Below the pieces are notes generated by a model. It made no database searches and was not told the origin of the DNA. It saw only the letters and a list, made by a program, of their open reading frames with translations. Shown in pieces: positions 56,320-63,770 of a stretch of DNA of 64,000 bases. Made by a program: the position numbers and the translations under genes. Each line of letters begins with the position of its first letter. Position 1 is the stretch's first letter. The DNA is taken from positions 21,197 to 85,196 of the forward strand of contig CAJQIC010000017.1 of assembly GCA_905478335.1 (NCBI GenBank), read 5' to 3'. This DNA is from an uncultured Bacteroidia bacterium. Its GTDB lineage: Bacteria; Bacteroidota; Bacteroidia; NS11-12g; UBA9320.

Positions 56320-56886
56320 TTACAAAAACGTAACTTCTCCTGTTTCCAAACTATAATATGCTGAAACGATTTCAATATCACCGCGTTTGGCGGCATCACC
56401 GATAATCGTTGACCTGTTTACCAGTTCTTCAGCAGTCATTTGTGCGTTTATTTTAACAATGTCATTCACTGAATCAGATGCTGATGCAGCGCTTATTGCT
56501 GGTGTAATATGTCCAAGTAAATGGTTCAAATTATAGCCATTGTCTCCACCGTTTACTGCTGCTGTAACGGCACCACAACTTTGGTGTCCAAGAACAACAA
56601 TGACCTGAGACCCGCAATTTGCAACAGCGTATTCCATGCTCGCAAGAGAAGAGCTGTTTGCTACATTTCCGGCAACACGAACAACAAATAATTCACCTAG
56701 ACCGGCATCAAAAGCCAATTCTGGAACTACTCTACTATCTGCGCAACTTAATACGATGGTATGCGGTTGCTGACCACCAACTAAATCATTTCTTCTGACA
56801 CTGTCTTGCAGTTTCCCGTCCAATTTGTCAGCCACAAATCGGCTATTACCGTCTTTAAGTCGTTGTTTGATATCTGCTATGTTCAT
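56320..56886 (-). CDS. Beta-carbonic anhydrase
   Basis: 188 aa. Zinc ligands are the Cys in LSCADSRV, with the adjacent Asp-Arg dyad, and the His and Cys in GHQSCGAV, with typical spacing and VRVAGNVAN between. It interconverts CO2 and bicarbonate, supplying carboxylases such as those using the biotin carrier at 19222. No signal peptide, so cytoplasmic. Confidence 0.93.
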   Translation of the reverse strand: MNIADIKQRLKDGNSRFVADKLDGKLQDSVRRNDLVGGQQPHTIVLSCADSRVVPELAFDAGLGELFVVRVAGNVANSSSLASMEYAVANCGSQVIVVLGHQSCGAVTAAVNGGDNGYNLNHLLGHITPAISAASASDSVNDIVKINAQMTAEELVNRSTIIGDAAKRGDIEIVSAYYSLETGEVTFL

Positions 56887-56932
56887 TTTCTTATTCTTCG
56901 ATTAAGTCTCAAGTATAAAGTCCAGACGGCAA

Positions 56933-57613
56933 TTATCCAATGGTTTGAACCGATTCGTTTGTGAATTTTAGGTTAACCAGACGGTCGTTTTGTTCAAATA
57001 TCCCCTCAAAAGGAGAAGGGGTAGGGAACTTGGATGTTGGAAACCATGTTTTCTTTTTGGTGTAATTAACTAGAAGGAATAATCCGTCTTCTGATCCATT
57101 TGCTCCAAATCTGTCAAGGTTTCCGTATTTAAGTTTTGAGCCTAACGTTGATACAATTTGCGCATTTAAAACCTCAGGGTGTTTTGATGCCATACCAATT
57201 TCATTTACAGAAATAATATGGGTAGCATCAAATCCTGGCTTATCTGAATCGTTGTCGAGGTCATGTCTGACAATGAACTCTAAGATGTTTCCTGTGGGAT
57301 CCAAGAAGTATACCGATTCTGAATTCCAATCTTCAGGACCGGGTTCAATTACTCTACCCTTTTCGTATGATATCACCGTTAACCTTTTTTGCAGCCAAGT
57401 GATGGCGGATTGCAATCTATTATTGGGAATCAGGAAGCAATAGTGGTAGACGTATGCTGTGTTTGACTGCTTGAAAATTAGCTTAGTGTGCCCAAGTTGC
57501 ACGGCGAAGGACGTCGCTGTGCGATCATAGGGCTGGAGATTAAAAGTATTTAGATAAAAGTCACGCTGTTTGTGAAGTTCCGAGGTGTATAGGGTGAGTT
57601 CCTTTATCTTCAT
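56933..57613 (-). CDS. VOC (glyoxalase-like) family protein
   Basis: 226 aa from the ATG at 57613 (MKIKELTLYTSELHKQRDFY); a TTG nine codons up is less likely. Two beta-alpha-beta-beta-beta units are visible: LYTSELHKQRDFYLNTFNL to DPTGNILEFIVRHD (about 8-125), and a second, weaker one around HIISVNEIGMASKHPEVLN. The family includes glyoxalases and extradiol dioxygenases with metal in the cleft; E in NILEFI could be a ligand. Substrate unknown. Confidence 0.85.
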   Translation of the reverse strand: MKIKELTLYTSELHKQRDFYLNTFNLQPYDRTATSFAVQLGHTKLIFKQSNTAYVYHYCFLIPNNRLQSAITWLQKRLTVISYEKGRVIEPGPEDWNSESVYFLDPTGNILEFIVRHDLDNDSDKPGFDATHIISVNEIGMASKHPEVLNAQIVSTLGSKLKYGNLDRFGANGSEDGLFLLVNYTKKKTWFPTSKFPTPSPFEGIFEQNDRLVNLKFTNESVQTIG

Positions 57614-57670
57614 TACTTGGTTAACAATTAAAACGTGCAAACGGGTTTATACGTGTTATCGATGAGGTTA

Positions 57671-58042
57671 TCAATAGATCTTAATTTGTATTTGACTTCT
57701 AGGGACCCGTTTTCTGAAGGTACTGAATGCTTTTAGTCTTGAGCGCTTTATTTCTAAGGCATTTATATTTGAAAAGTGCAGCTTGTAAGTGCCCGCTTTA
57801 AATATTGCAAACAAAAATACACGGATGGCACGGTGACCATCTTTGATAGATTGAATTTTAAGATTCGTTTTTGTAACAGTCACCGTTACATCAGTTTCGC
57901 GATTCGTAAGAACAATACCAAAACCGTTTAAGCGAACACCCCAACCACCAAGGATGTCTATTCGGTATGTTCCGATGTCCAGGTTAATTTCAGTATCGGC
58001 TTCGTCAATATGCAGGGTGTACGTATTCATTTTATACCCCAT
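57671..58042 (-). CDS. Conserved-looking hypothetical protein, all-beta
   Basis: 123 aa (or 119 from the ATG at 58030). Short alternating strands (YTLHIDEADTEINLDIGTYR, VRLNGFGIVLTNRETDVTVT) suggest a compact beta-sandwich, ending in a basic tail RVPRSQIQIKIY. No signal peptide, no recognised family. It follows the RDD gene by 58 bases and may be co-transcribed. Confidence 0.6.
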   Translation of the reverse strand: MGYKMNTYTLHIDEADTEINLDIGTYRIDILGGWGVRLNGFGIVLTNRETDVTVTVTKTNLKIQSIKDGHRAIRVFLFAIFKAGTYKLHFSNINALEIKRSRLKAFSTFRKRVPRSQIQIKIY

Positions 58043-58100
58043 GTATCACAAACGGATTTTTTGTTCGACAGAGCACTTGCAATCTTTATCTTTCAGTTTT

Positions 58101-58676
58101 TTAAACATTTTTTTCTTTAAGTAGTTGAGCGTCCATTAAGTTTTTTAGCTCGATTAATTCTTCTTTTTTAACAACCCAAGTGTCAGACCACTTGTCGTGC
58201 CAGCCTCTACTCAAGTCGCCGAAGCAGGAATATGGCTCGAATGGAACTAGCCGGATGAGTGACCTTAGTATCAGCTGTCTATTACTGGGTTTGTTGCCGT
58301 ACTGGTCGATTACGAAGGTTTTAGTTAACATCTTCCCCGGGGTTTGCTGCCAATTTCGTTCACATATAAAATACAAGAACGGATACAAGGCAAACACGAC
58401 TAGATCGGTCACAATTTCCAATAACTCCCCAACAAATGAGTCTTGCACTGCGGGCAATGGAGATTCTAGGAGTACAGAAACGATACTGATTACAGTGCTA
58501 AATATCATCGCATCGATAAAGAAGTGGGCAAACCTTGGACCTGCAGAAATGGTTTTAACCTTACGATTTCTAATGAATGGTTCTTTAACCCTAATTCGAT
58601 TCCCATAGGCGTCCTTCTTGTAACGGGTATGGTAGCTTGTCTCCTTAATTTCAGTGATTTTCGGTTTGGTCTGCAT
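58101..58676 (-). CDS. RDD family membrane protein
   Basis: 191 aa with RDD-type features: AGPRFAHFFIDAMIFS (about 45-60, holding the R-x-x-x-x-x-x-D spacing), two or three TM segments, and the CERNWQQTPGKMLTKTFVID motif (about 105-124). RDD proteins are small inner-membrane proteins of mixed roles, some linked to Na+/H+ transport. N-terminal 40 residues are basic and polar. Function in this context unknown. Confidence 0.82.
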   Translation of the reverse strand: MQTKPKITEIKETSYHTRYKKDAYGNRIRVKEPFIRNRKVKTISAGPRFAHFFIDAMIFSTVISIVSVLLESPLPAVQDSFVGELLEIVTDLVVFALYPFLYFICERNWQQTPGKMLTKTFVIDQYGNKPSNRQLILRSLIRLVPFEPYSCFGDLSRGWHDKWSDTWVVKKEELIELKNLMDAQLLKEKNV

Positions 58677-58708
58677 GAAGAATCAAATATATGTGTTTAA
58701 GTGATTTG

Positions 58709-58915
58709 TTATTGCTTCACTAACTTGAAGGTGATTTTGTTACTAGGTGTTCGGATAAATTTTGATTGACCAGTTGCCGCTTTACCCGATGAGTAATACA
58801 ACGAGATGGCAGATTGAATCAAACTCTTTATTTGCTCGATGTCGCCCCACTTATACTTTAAGGGAAGCGAGGTAAACTCAGCAAACAAAGTATCATAATC
58901 TTTAGACTTCGATTT
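58709..58915 (-). pseudogene. C-terminal gene remnant or unannotated small ORF
   Basis: A minus-strand frame open for 68 codons, without ATG (TTG at 58888). It reads like genuine protein: FAEFTSLPLKYKWGDIEQIK, then SLIQSAISLYYSSGKAATGQ and SNKITFKLVKQ before the stop at 58711-58709. Just upstream (58916-59080) lies another protein-like minus-strand stretch (VVNHAITWIDASQKIALNHL) that is short and interrupted by stops. Together these fill the roughly 400-base gap before blh. The simplest reading is a decayed gene whose 3' end survives. I do not recognise a family. Confidence 0.42.
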
Positions 58916-59080
58916 TTAAAGTAGATTTTCCAGTATTAATCTATGAGCTATTAACTCAGTCGTGCCAACTTAGATGGTTTAACGCTATTTTTTGGCTAGC
59001 GTCTATCCACGTAATCGCATGATTTACCACATTATTAAAGGGCTAAATTTTCAAAGTTTACTTTTTACACTATGCTTTAC

Positions 59081-60013
59081 TTATTTCATGTTTGCAGAAT
59101 ACTGTTTGTTGTACGTCAATAGATAGAATCCATTCATAACATAAGCATGAGGCAAGGTAATGGAAGAAAATGCTATCAATAAGGAGTAGCCGTAAGACAG
59201 GTTGACTAAGTTCGAATAAATGCATCCAAACAGAATTAATATGCCAACTATTGAAATCACAGTAAATGGTGCAACCAAGGATATAAATCCACGGAGTGAG
59301 ACGATTTGTTGCTCAATTTTTAAAAAATGATACTCCTCTCGCATCACTTTGAAAGCGTGCAGGATAATAAAATATAGAGTAAAGCCAATCAAAAGAGGGA
59401 GTAAGTAAAATGCAGAAAGAATTAGAGTCAAGACTAAAAACTCCATAAACATGTTTTCGATAGTTAACAGTCTTTTGTAAGTTAGGATGACAGTAAATAT
59501 GATAGTTAGACTAACCGAAACCGAGAAAAAATATAATAATCCAATTTTCCGATGAAGAACCCTGAATTGATCGAATTCTTTGTACAGATCCATGATTATT
59601 TGAGTCTCGTTATAATTTAAATATAAAAGCCCTGATAGCAGAGTTGATCCCCAAAAGAAGAAAAGTAGTTTGGCAACAAAAGTTTGTTTGTTGAAGTAAT
59701 GACAGAATTGAGATTGACCAAAATGAAAGGCTGAAATGACCAAAAAGATAAGGTAGGCTATCAATGGAGCAGCTGTCCAAAGCACCACGTTTAAGCTTAC
59801 AAATAGGAGATATCCCACAATGAAGTGAACGTGTTTAATTTTTTTATTTCTCAAAAAGAGCACATTGTCAATGGCGCCGTGAGGAATTCCTAAGATTAGT
59901 AGAAATGGTGTGGTGATAATTAGTTGACCAGAAAGAGAAGCATCATATCCACCCGAAATAAGGGTGAGCGTGAGTAATAAAAAAGAGATGAATATAAATG
60001 TTGCTTTGGTCAT
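59081..60013 (-). CDS. blh: Brp/Blh-type beta-carotene 15,15'-dioxygenase
   Basis: 310 aa integral membrane protein with about 8-9 TM helices. Conserved His-rich family motifs GIPHGAIDNVLFL (about 42-54), SAFHFGQSQ (about 93-101) and LPHAYVMNGFY (about 287-297) can provide the iron ligands. It splits beta-carotene into two retinal molecules, the chromophore of the neighbouring proteorhodopsin. Its ATG follows an intrinsic terminator by one base, with no Shine-Dalgarno, so expression probably depends on read-through from the rhodopsin gene or an internal promoter. Carotenoid synthesis genes are not in the window. Confidence 0.94.
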   Translation of the reverse strand: MTKATFIFISFLLLTLTLISGGYDASLSGQLIITTPFLLILGIPHGAIDNVLFLRNKKIKHVHFIVGYLLFVSLNVVLWTAAPLIAYLIFLVISAFHFGQSQFCHYFNKQTFVAKLLFFFWGSTLLSGLLYLNYNETQIIMDLYKEFDQFRVLHRKIGLLYFFSVSVSLTIIFTVILTYKRLLTIENMFMEFLVLTLILSAFYLLPLLIGFTLYFIILHAFKVMREEYHFLKIEQQIVSLRGFISLVAPFTVISIVGILILFGCIYSNLVNLSYGYSLLIAFSSITLPHAYVMNGFYLLTYNKQYSANMK

Positions 60014-60014
60014 G

Positions 60015-60052
60015 AAAAAAAAGGCCTTACGCTAGAATTAACGCAAGGCCTT
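60015..60052 (-). terminator. Intrinsic terminator between proteorhodopsin and blh
   Basis: On the minus strand, arms AAGGCCTTGCG (60052-60042) and CGTAAGGCCTT (60031-60021) form an 11-bp stem with one G-U pair and a 10-base loop, running into a T8 tract that ends at 60015. The blh ATG begins at 60013. Confidence 0.88.
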
Positions 60053-60067
60053 AATAAAGAGTTATAA

Positions 60068-60811
60068 CTAGGCTTTTTCCTCTTTCGTTGAGGAGATTGC
60101 GATACTGTATACCACAAGACCAAATCCAATTTTGTTGATGGCATCAGCGATGTTGTAAAATAAATCAACGTTTTCCGAGCCCCATCCAAATGACGTGTTC
60201 AACCATCCTCCTGGCATGCACATGTATCCAATTGGATAAATAGCCCAGCCTACGAGAACAAACCATGCAAGTGTTCGTACACCTTTTTTCACAACGGCAT
60301 TATTACTTGCTTCAGCCAATTTCGCTACTTCACCAAACCATGCCGTGTACAGAATATATATATATCCAATAGTTGACAAGAATCCCCACAACACGGAGTG
60401 ACTAGTATCTCCGCCTTCTGGATTGAATGCTTCGCCGATATATCCTGCCACTAGCATCCACACAGAAGCTACAATGAGTTTCCATAGTAAACCAATTTTA
60501 GCACCAGCCGCTTTGGTTAATAAATAAAATTCAACACACATTAATGGAACAGTCAGTGTCCAATCAATGTACCTAAGGGCTGTAGGATTCTCTCCCGTTG
60601 CCAAATAGTAGTCCCTCATGTAATAGTAATGGACAGCAGCAATAAAGGTGATAAGAGCAGAGACAAGTAAAGAGAGTTTCCATTTGTCAGAAACCCTTCC
60701 TCTCTCAAAGAAAAAGAAGATAGACGCGGCTAACATTGCCATGTAGCCAGTAAAGAAAGTGAACGCTACAGCGTCATCCTTCGGAATGATAAGTACTTCT
60801 AATAAAGTCAT
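60068..60811 (-). CDS. Proteorhodopsin, green-absorbing proton-pump type
   Basis: 247 aa, seven TM helices. Helix C RYIDWTLTVPLMCVEFYLL gives the D-T-E triad of outward proton pumps: acceptor D83, T87 and donor E94 (D97, T101, E108 in the SAR86 protein). H61, paired with the acceptor, is present in AVHYYYMR. The retinal-binding lysine is K227 in ADAINKIGFG, with D223 one turn earlier. The spectral-tuning position (105 in SAR86) is Met91, associated with green absorption; a blue form would have Gln. There is no obvious N-terminal signal. It pumps protons on illumination. blh lies 54 bases downstream across a terminator. Confidence 0.97.
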   Translation of the reverse strand: MTLLEVLIIPKDDAVAFTFFTGYMAMLAASIFFFFERGRVSDKWKLSLLVSALITFIAAVHYYYMRDYYLATGENPTALRYIDWTLTVPLMCVEFYLLTKAAGAKIGLLWKLIVASVWMLVAGYIGEAFNPEGGDTSHSVLWGFLSTIGYIYILYTAWFGEVAKLAEASNNAVVKKGVRTLAWFVLVGWAIYPIGYMCMPGGWLNTSFGWGSENVDLFYNIADAINKIGFGLVVYSIAISSTKEEKA

Positions 60812-60852
60812 TGTATTTCGTTTTAAATGTTTTAATGCAATATTAACAACAT

Positions 60853-60882
60853 TAAACGTACTTTTGTTTAAAGATTTACCAA
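60853..60882 (-). promoter_or_regulatory. Predicted proteorhodopsin promoter
   Basis: On the minus strand, TTG at 60882-60880, a 19-base spacer and TACGTTTA at 60860-60853 (one mismatch to TAnnTTTG) give a likely start near 60847, about 36 bases before the ATG at 60811. The two arms of a perfect inverted repeat overlap and flank it. Confidence 0.5.
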
Positions 60883-60898
60883 TAAGTTAAACAAAAGT
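60860..60898. promoter_or_regulatory. Perfect 12-bp inverted repeat over the proteorhodopsin promoter
   Basis: ACTTTTGTTTAA (60860-60871) and TTAAACAAAAGT (60887-60898) are exact inverse complements separated by 15 bases. One arm lies just upstream of the -33 TTG, the other runs through the spacer to the edge of the -7 box. The spacing suits a dimeric regulator binding two turns apart. The forward arm also contains TACTTTTG (60859-60866), an exact -7 box for the opposite direction. Confidence 0.55.
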
Positions 60899-60951
60899 GC
60901 TTCATCAGCTCTAGTACGAATTAACTTTATGTGTTGAAAAAAGTAGTTTGC

Positions 60952-61299
60952 TTATGTTCCTGTGGCAAGCAAAGTGACTAAGTTCTCAACATCCTGAATG
61001 TCGTTTTGCTTGACCGGATCTTACAACCAGCTTCCTACGAATGCATGTATAACTTTCTGCTTAATTTGACCAATACACCGGTTTAATGCATTTGGTTTTT
61101 TATTAGTAATTTTCATTCATATATCTACCAAAATAGGCTTGAGTGCCGGGGTGAATAGTCGCTAGAAAACCATTTTGTAGCGTAAGCTTAACAAAATGCT
61201 CTTTCTTTTTTTAATCACTCCAGAAATCTGGGTTACTTGGCAAAAGCCGGGTAAACAATAGAAAATGCCTAGAATCAATATGATGACTCTTTGTATCAA
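60952..61299 (-). pseudogene. Probable decayed gene in the 533-base gap upstream of proteorhodopsin
   Basis: The gap 60812-61344 has no intact gene over 60 codons, but the minus strand shows protein-like runs in several frames. These are a TTG-start 45-codon frame at 61299-61162 with a signal-like hydrophobic stretch (VIILILGIFYCLPGFC); a run ending ATIHPGTQAYFGRYMNENY; a 31-codon ATG frame at 61116-61021; and, after its stop, DPVKQNDIQDVENLVTLLA, reminiscent of cytochrome c C-terminal helices. Such patchwork suggests an old gene broken by indels and stops, or chance. No family is named with confidence. Confidence 0.3.
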
Positions 61300-61344
61300 C
61301 TGCTTGTTGTGTAAATCAGAACCACTGCGTTCATCATATCTTTT

Positions 61345-62607
61345 TTATTGAGCAAGGTCGATTAAGGCTTTAACAAAAACATCCAATTCGTCGATCGTCG
61401 TAAACACATTTGGGGTTACGCGGCATCCCTGTACGTTGGCATTGTCGATGGCTACGGTAAATACCTTGTGTTCATCTAAAAGACGTTTTGCCATGACACT
61501 AGGAGTCATTCCTTTAATCCCAATGTTGGCTATCCCGCATGCACGGTGTGATTCTTTGGGCGTGTTCACCACGATGTTTTTGTGATTTCGAACCCTGCTG
61601 GTCCAATATTCTTGCAAATACCGCAGTCGGGCTTCTTTTCTAGCTGCACCTAAAAGCGCGTAATATGTTATGGCCGCTTCAATGGTTAAATCGTGGTAAA
61701 CGGGGATAGTGCCCGTATGGTTGAGTCTTTTTATGTTGCCATCTTCAAGAGATTCTTCTGCAAAAAGTGGCCACAACTCGTCAATCTCTCCATCAGCTAC
61801 ATACAACAGACCAGTGCCTAGTGGTACGGCTAACCATTTATGCAAGCTGGTACCATAATAATCGCACTCCAGGTCATTAATGTCAAAATCAAAATGGCCA
61901 ACACAATGTGCACCATCGACCATTACTTTCACCCCTTTTTTATGAGCCATTTGACAGATCTTTTTGATGGGTAGGATGTGACCAGTTATGTTGATCATGT
62001 GGCACACCATTAGAAGTTTGGTTTTGGACGTAATGGCTTTTTCGTAAAGCGAAACAATTTCGTCATCAGATTTTGGGTGATTCGGTATGGATATGATTTT
62101 ATTTACCGTTTCGAATCGCTGAGACACTTGCGCAAACATGTTTTTCATGGCTCCATAGTCTTGAACTGCGTATACGGCTTCGTCACCTTTTTGCCAATGC
62201 ATGCCTTTGATGACCATGTTTAAAGATTCTGTTGTGTTGCGCGTAAGGATTACGTTTTGAGGTTTTGCATTAATCACTCCGGCTACTTTGGCAACCATGC
62301 GGTCCTTGTTTTCCCATTGGACGGTGCGCATATAACGTGCACCCTCATAATTCACCAAGTCGATATTCTTTTTGAGTGCTTCTAATGTTGGCGTTGGAAT
62401 GATGTTGTAATACCCGTTTTCCAAATTGATATAGTCAGGCTTGAGGTTATAGTCCTTGCGCACTTTTAACCAAAAATCATCACGTGTTGCAAGTTTTTCA
62501 GGCGCAATGTCTTGGATTGCTGAAAGATTATTAGCCAGCGCACTTCCGTAAAATGGCGCACCTAAAACGGCTAAGGATGCTTTTTTAATGAATTCTCTTT
62601 TTTCCAT
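61345..62607 (-). CDS. PLP-dependent aminotransferase class V (isopenicillin N epimerase-like), exported form
   Basis: 420 aa. The N-terminus MEKREFIKKASLAVLGAPFY resembles a Tat signal with KR in place of RR. The PLP domain shows the Schiff-base lysine in GTSLHKWLAVPLG (about 255-267), the cofactor Asp in VMVDGAHCVGH (about 228-238), and TRNTTESLNMV (about 122-132) for phosphate binding. The family includes cysteine desulfurases, epimerases and kynureninase-like enzymes; substrate unknown. An extracytoplasmic PLP enzyme fits Tat export of folded cofactor proteins. Confidence 0.88.
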   Translation of the reverse strand: MEKREFIKKASLAVLGAPFYGSALANNLSAIQDIAPEKLATRDDFWLKVRKDYNLKPDYINLENGYYNIIPTPTLEALKKNIDLVNYEGARYMRTVQWENKDRMVAKVAGVINAKPQNVILTRNTTESLNMVIKGMHWQKGDEAVYAVQDYGAMKNMFAQVSQRFETVNKIISIPNHPKSDDEIVSLYEKAITSKTKLLMVCHMINITGHILPIKKICQMAHKKGVKVMVDGAHCVGHFDFDINDLECDYYGTSLHKWLAVPLGTGLLYVADGEIDELWPLFAEESLEDGNIKRLNHTGTIPVYHDLTIEAAITYYALLGAARKEARLRYLQEYWTSRVRNHKNIVVNTPKESHRACGIANIGIKGMTPSVMAKRLLDEHKVFTVAIDNANVQGCRVTPNVFTTIDELDVFVKALIDLAQ

Positions 62608-62757
62608 ATCTTGGGTCAGACGTGTTGAACTTGAACATTGAAGTGCAACATCCTCGTCGAACCAAAGTTACTGAAATGAAACTACTTATCTGAATGGTTA
62701 TGTAGAATGCCTATAACGTCTTACGATTGACTTTGGTGAATGAATGGCTACACTATT

Positions 62758-63594
62758 CTACAGAATTCGCTGCCAGATGGCGCCGTTTTTAGTGCTGAAT
62801 TTCTTTAAATCGCCACTTTCCACGAGTGCATCAAGTGTAGCTTCTGATACATTTCTATCCGTTTGAGATAATTCCGCATATTCTCGAGCAGTAAGCGTAT
62901 AGTATTTCGCAAAAAGGAATTCCCAAGACGTGTTGTATGCGTTGGTTTTGAGTTCAGGATTTATTTTTAGTAATTCTGCTACGTAGGATTCGTATGGTTT
63001 TGAGCCATAAACAATGTGGTTTGAGCCTGTGCTGTCTATAAAAAACAAAGTCGGAAATCCTCTAACGCGGTACGTTTGACCAAGTTTTAAATCTTCTTCG
63101 AATAACTTTTTGGCTACACCCTTGTAGTCAGATTGGAATTGAAGCACGTCTAAACCAACCGCTTTGACTGCATTTTCTAGATGTTCTGATTTTGTAATAT
63201 TCTTTTTCTCCAAAAACACCATTTCGCGAATCTTCCTTAAGAAATCGATTGCTTTGGAATCGCTTTGCAACTGTGCCGCCTTAAACGCAATTGATGGCGG
63301 ATAGGAGGAATGTAGAGGATCTTCCAACCAAACATCCCCGTCAATAGGCATGTCGTAATGATGACTCACTTCGTCCCAATGAGAGGCAACATCTGAGGGT
63401 TGGCTAATTCCGCCACTGTTGTAGCTCCAATCGCGGAGTAATCCGCCCATTCTATACTCGATATCAATCGCATCGCCGTAGGCTAACTTAAGCTTACGCA
63501 ATTGCGGTTCAATACCCCAGCATGAAGAACAAATTGGATCGGTGAAATACACCACTTTTATTTTCTGCTTTACTGATACAACGGGTGATTGCAT
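62758..63594 (-). CDS. DsbA-like thioredoxin-fold oxidoreductase, 5' end frameshifted
   Basis: 278 aa from the ATG at 63594. The active site is DPICSSCWGIEPQ (C-S-S-C, about 19-22 of this frame), with a helical insert (about 60-160) and cis-Pro in VRGFPTLFFID, as in DsbA/FrnE or SpxH-like proteins. The same frame remains open upstream to about 63681 with sensible sequence (NELICDPDSGVCEIPSASEK) but no start. A lipoprotein signal encoded at 63770-63660 joins it if the ribosome shifts -1 at the A7 run 63674-63668. The native protein is thus probably a lipoprotein of about 335 aa in the periplasm. Confidence 0.82.
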   Translation of the reverse strand: MQSPVVSVKQKIKVVYFTDPICSSCWGIEPQLRKLKLAYGDAIDIEYRMGGLLRDWSYNSGGISQPSDVASHWDEVSHHYDMPIDGDVWLEDPLHSSYPPSIAFKAAQLQSDSKAIDFLRKIREMVFLEKKNITKSEHLENAVKAVGLDVLQFQSDYKGVAKKLFEEDLKLGQTYRVRGFPTLFFIDSTGSNHIVYGSKPYESYVAELLKINPELKTNAYNTSWEFLFAKYYTLTAREYAELSQTDRNVSEATLDALVESGDLKKFSTKNGAIWQRIL

Positions 63595-63659
63595 GTTGTC
63601 GATTGTGGTCTTTTCTGAGGCACTGGGTATTTCGCAAACACCCGAATCTGGGTCACAGA

Positions 63660-63770
63660 TTAATTCATTTTTTTCACTTCAGGACTTTCCATTTGTTGAG
63701 ATTGTTTTGGTTGCTGACATGCACTTAGTGCCAGCAAGGTGATATAAGAAAGAAGAATATGTGTATTCAT
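63660..63770 (-). CDS. Lipoprotein signal fragment of the DsbA-like gene
   Basis: 36 codons from the ATG at 63770: MNTHILLSYITLLALSACQQ holds a clear lipobox LSAC, then PKQSQQMESPEVKKMN and a stop. Just before the stop, the seven A at 63674-63668 read GTG AAA AAA ATG. A -1 shift on this heptamer gives AAT GAA and enters the frame of the DsbA-like protein. The fragment is the 5' part of that gene, separated by one base of a homopolymer. Confidence 0.6.
   Translation of the reverse strand: MNTHILLSYITLLALSACQQPKQSQQMESPEVKKMN

Noticed and set aside
58921..59040. Insertion-sequence end next to blh
   Set aside because: No terminal inverted repeat, target duplication or transposase fragment could be identified.
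63542..63742. 66-codon plus-strand frame over the DsbA-like gene start
   Set aside because: Fully antisense to a better-supported coding region that has a lipobox and a CxxC domain.
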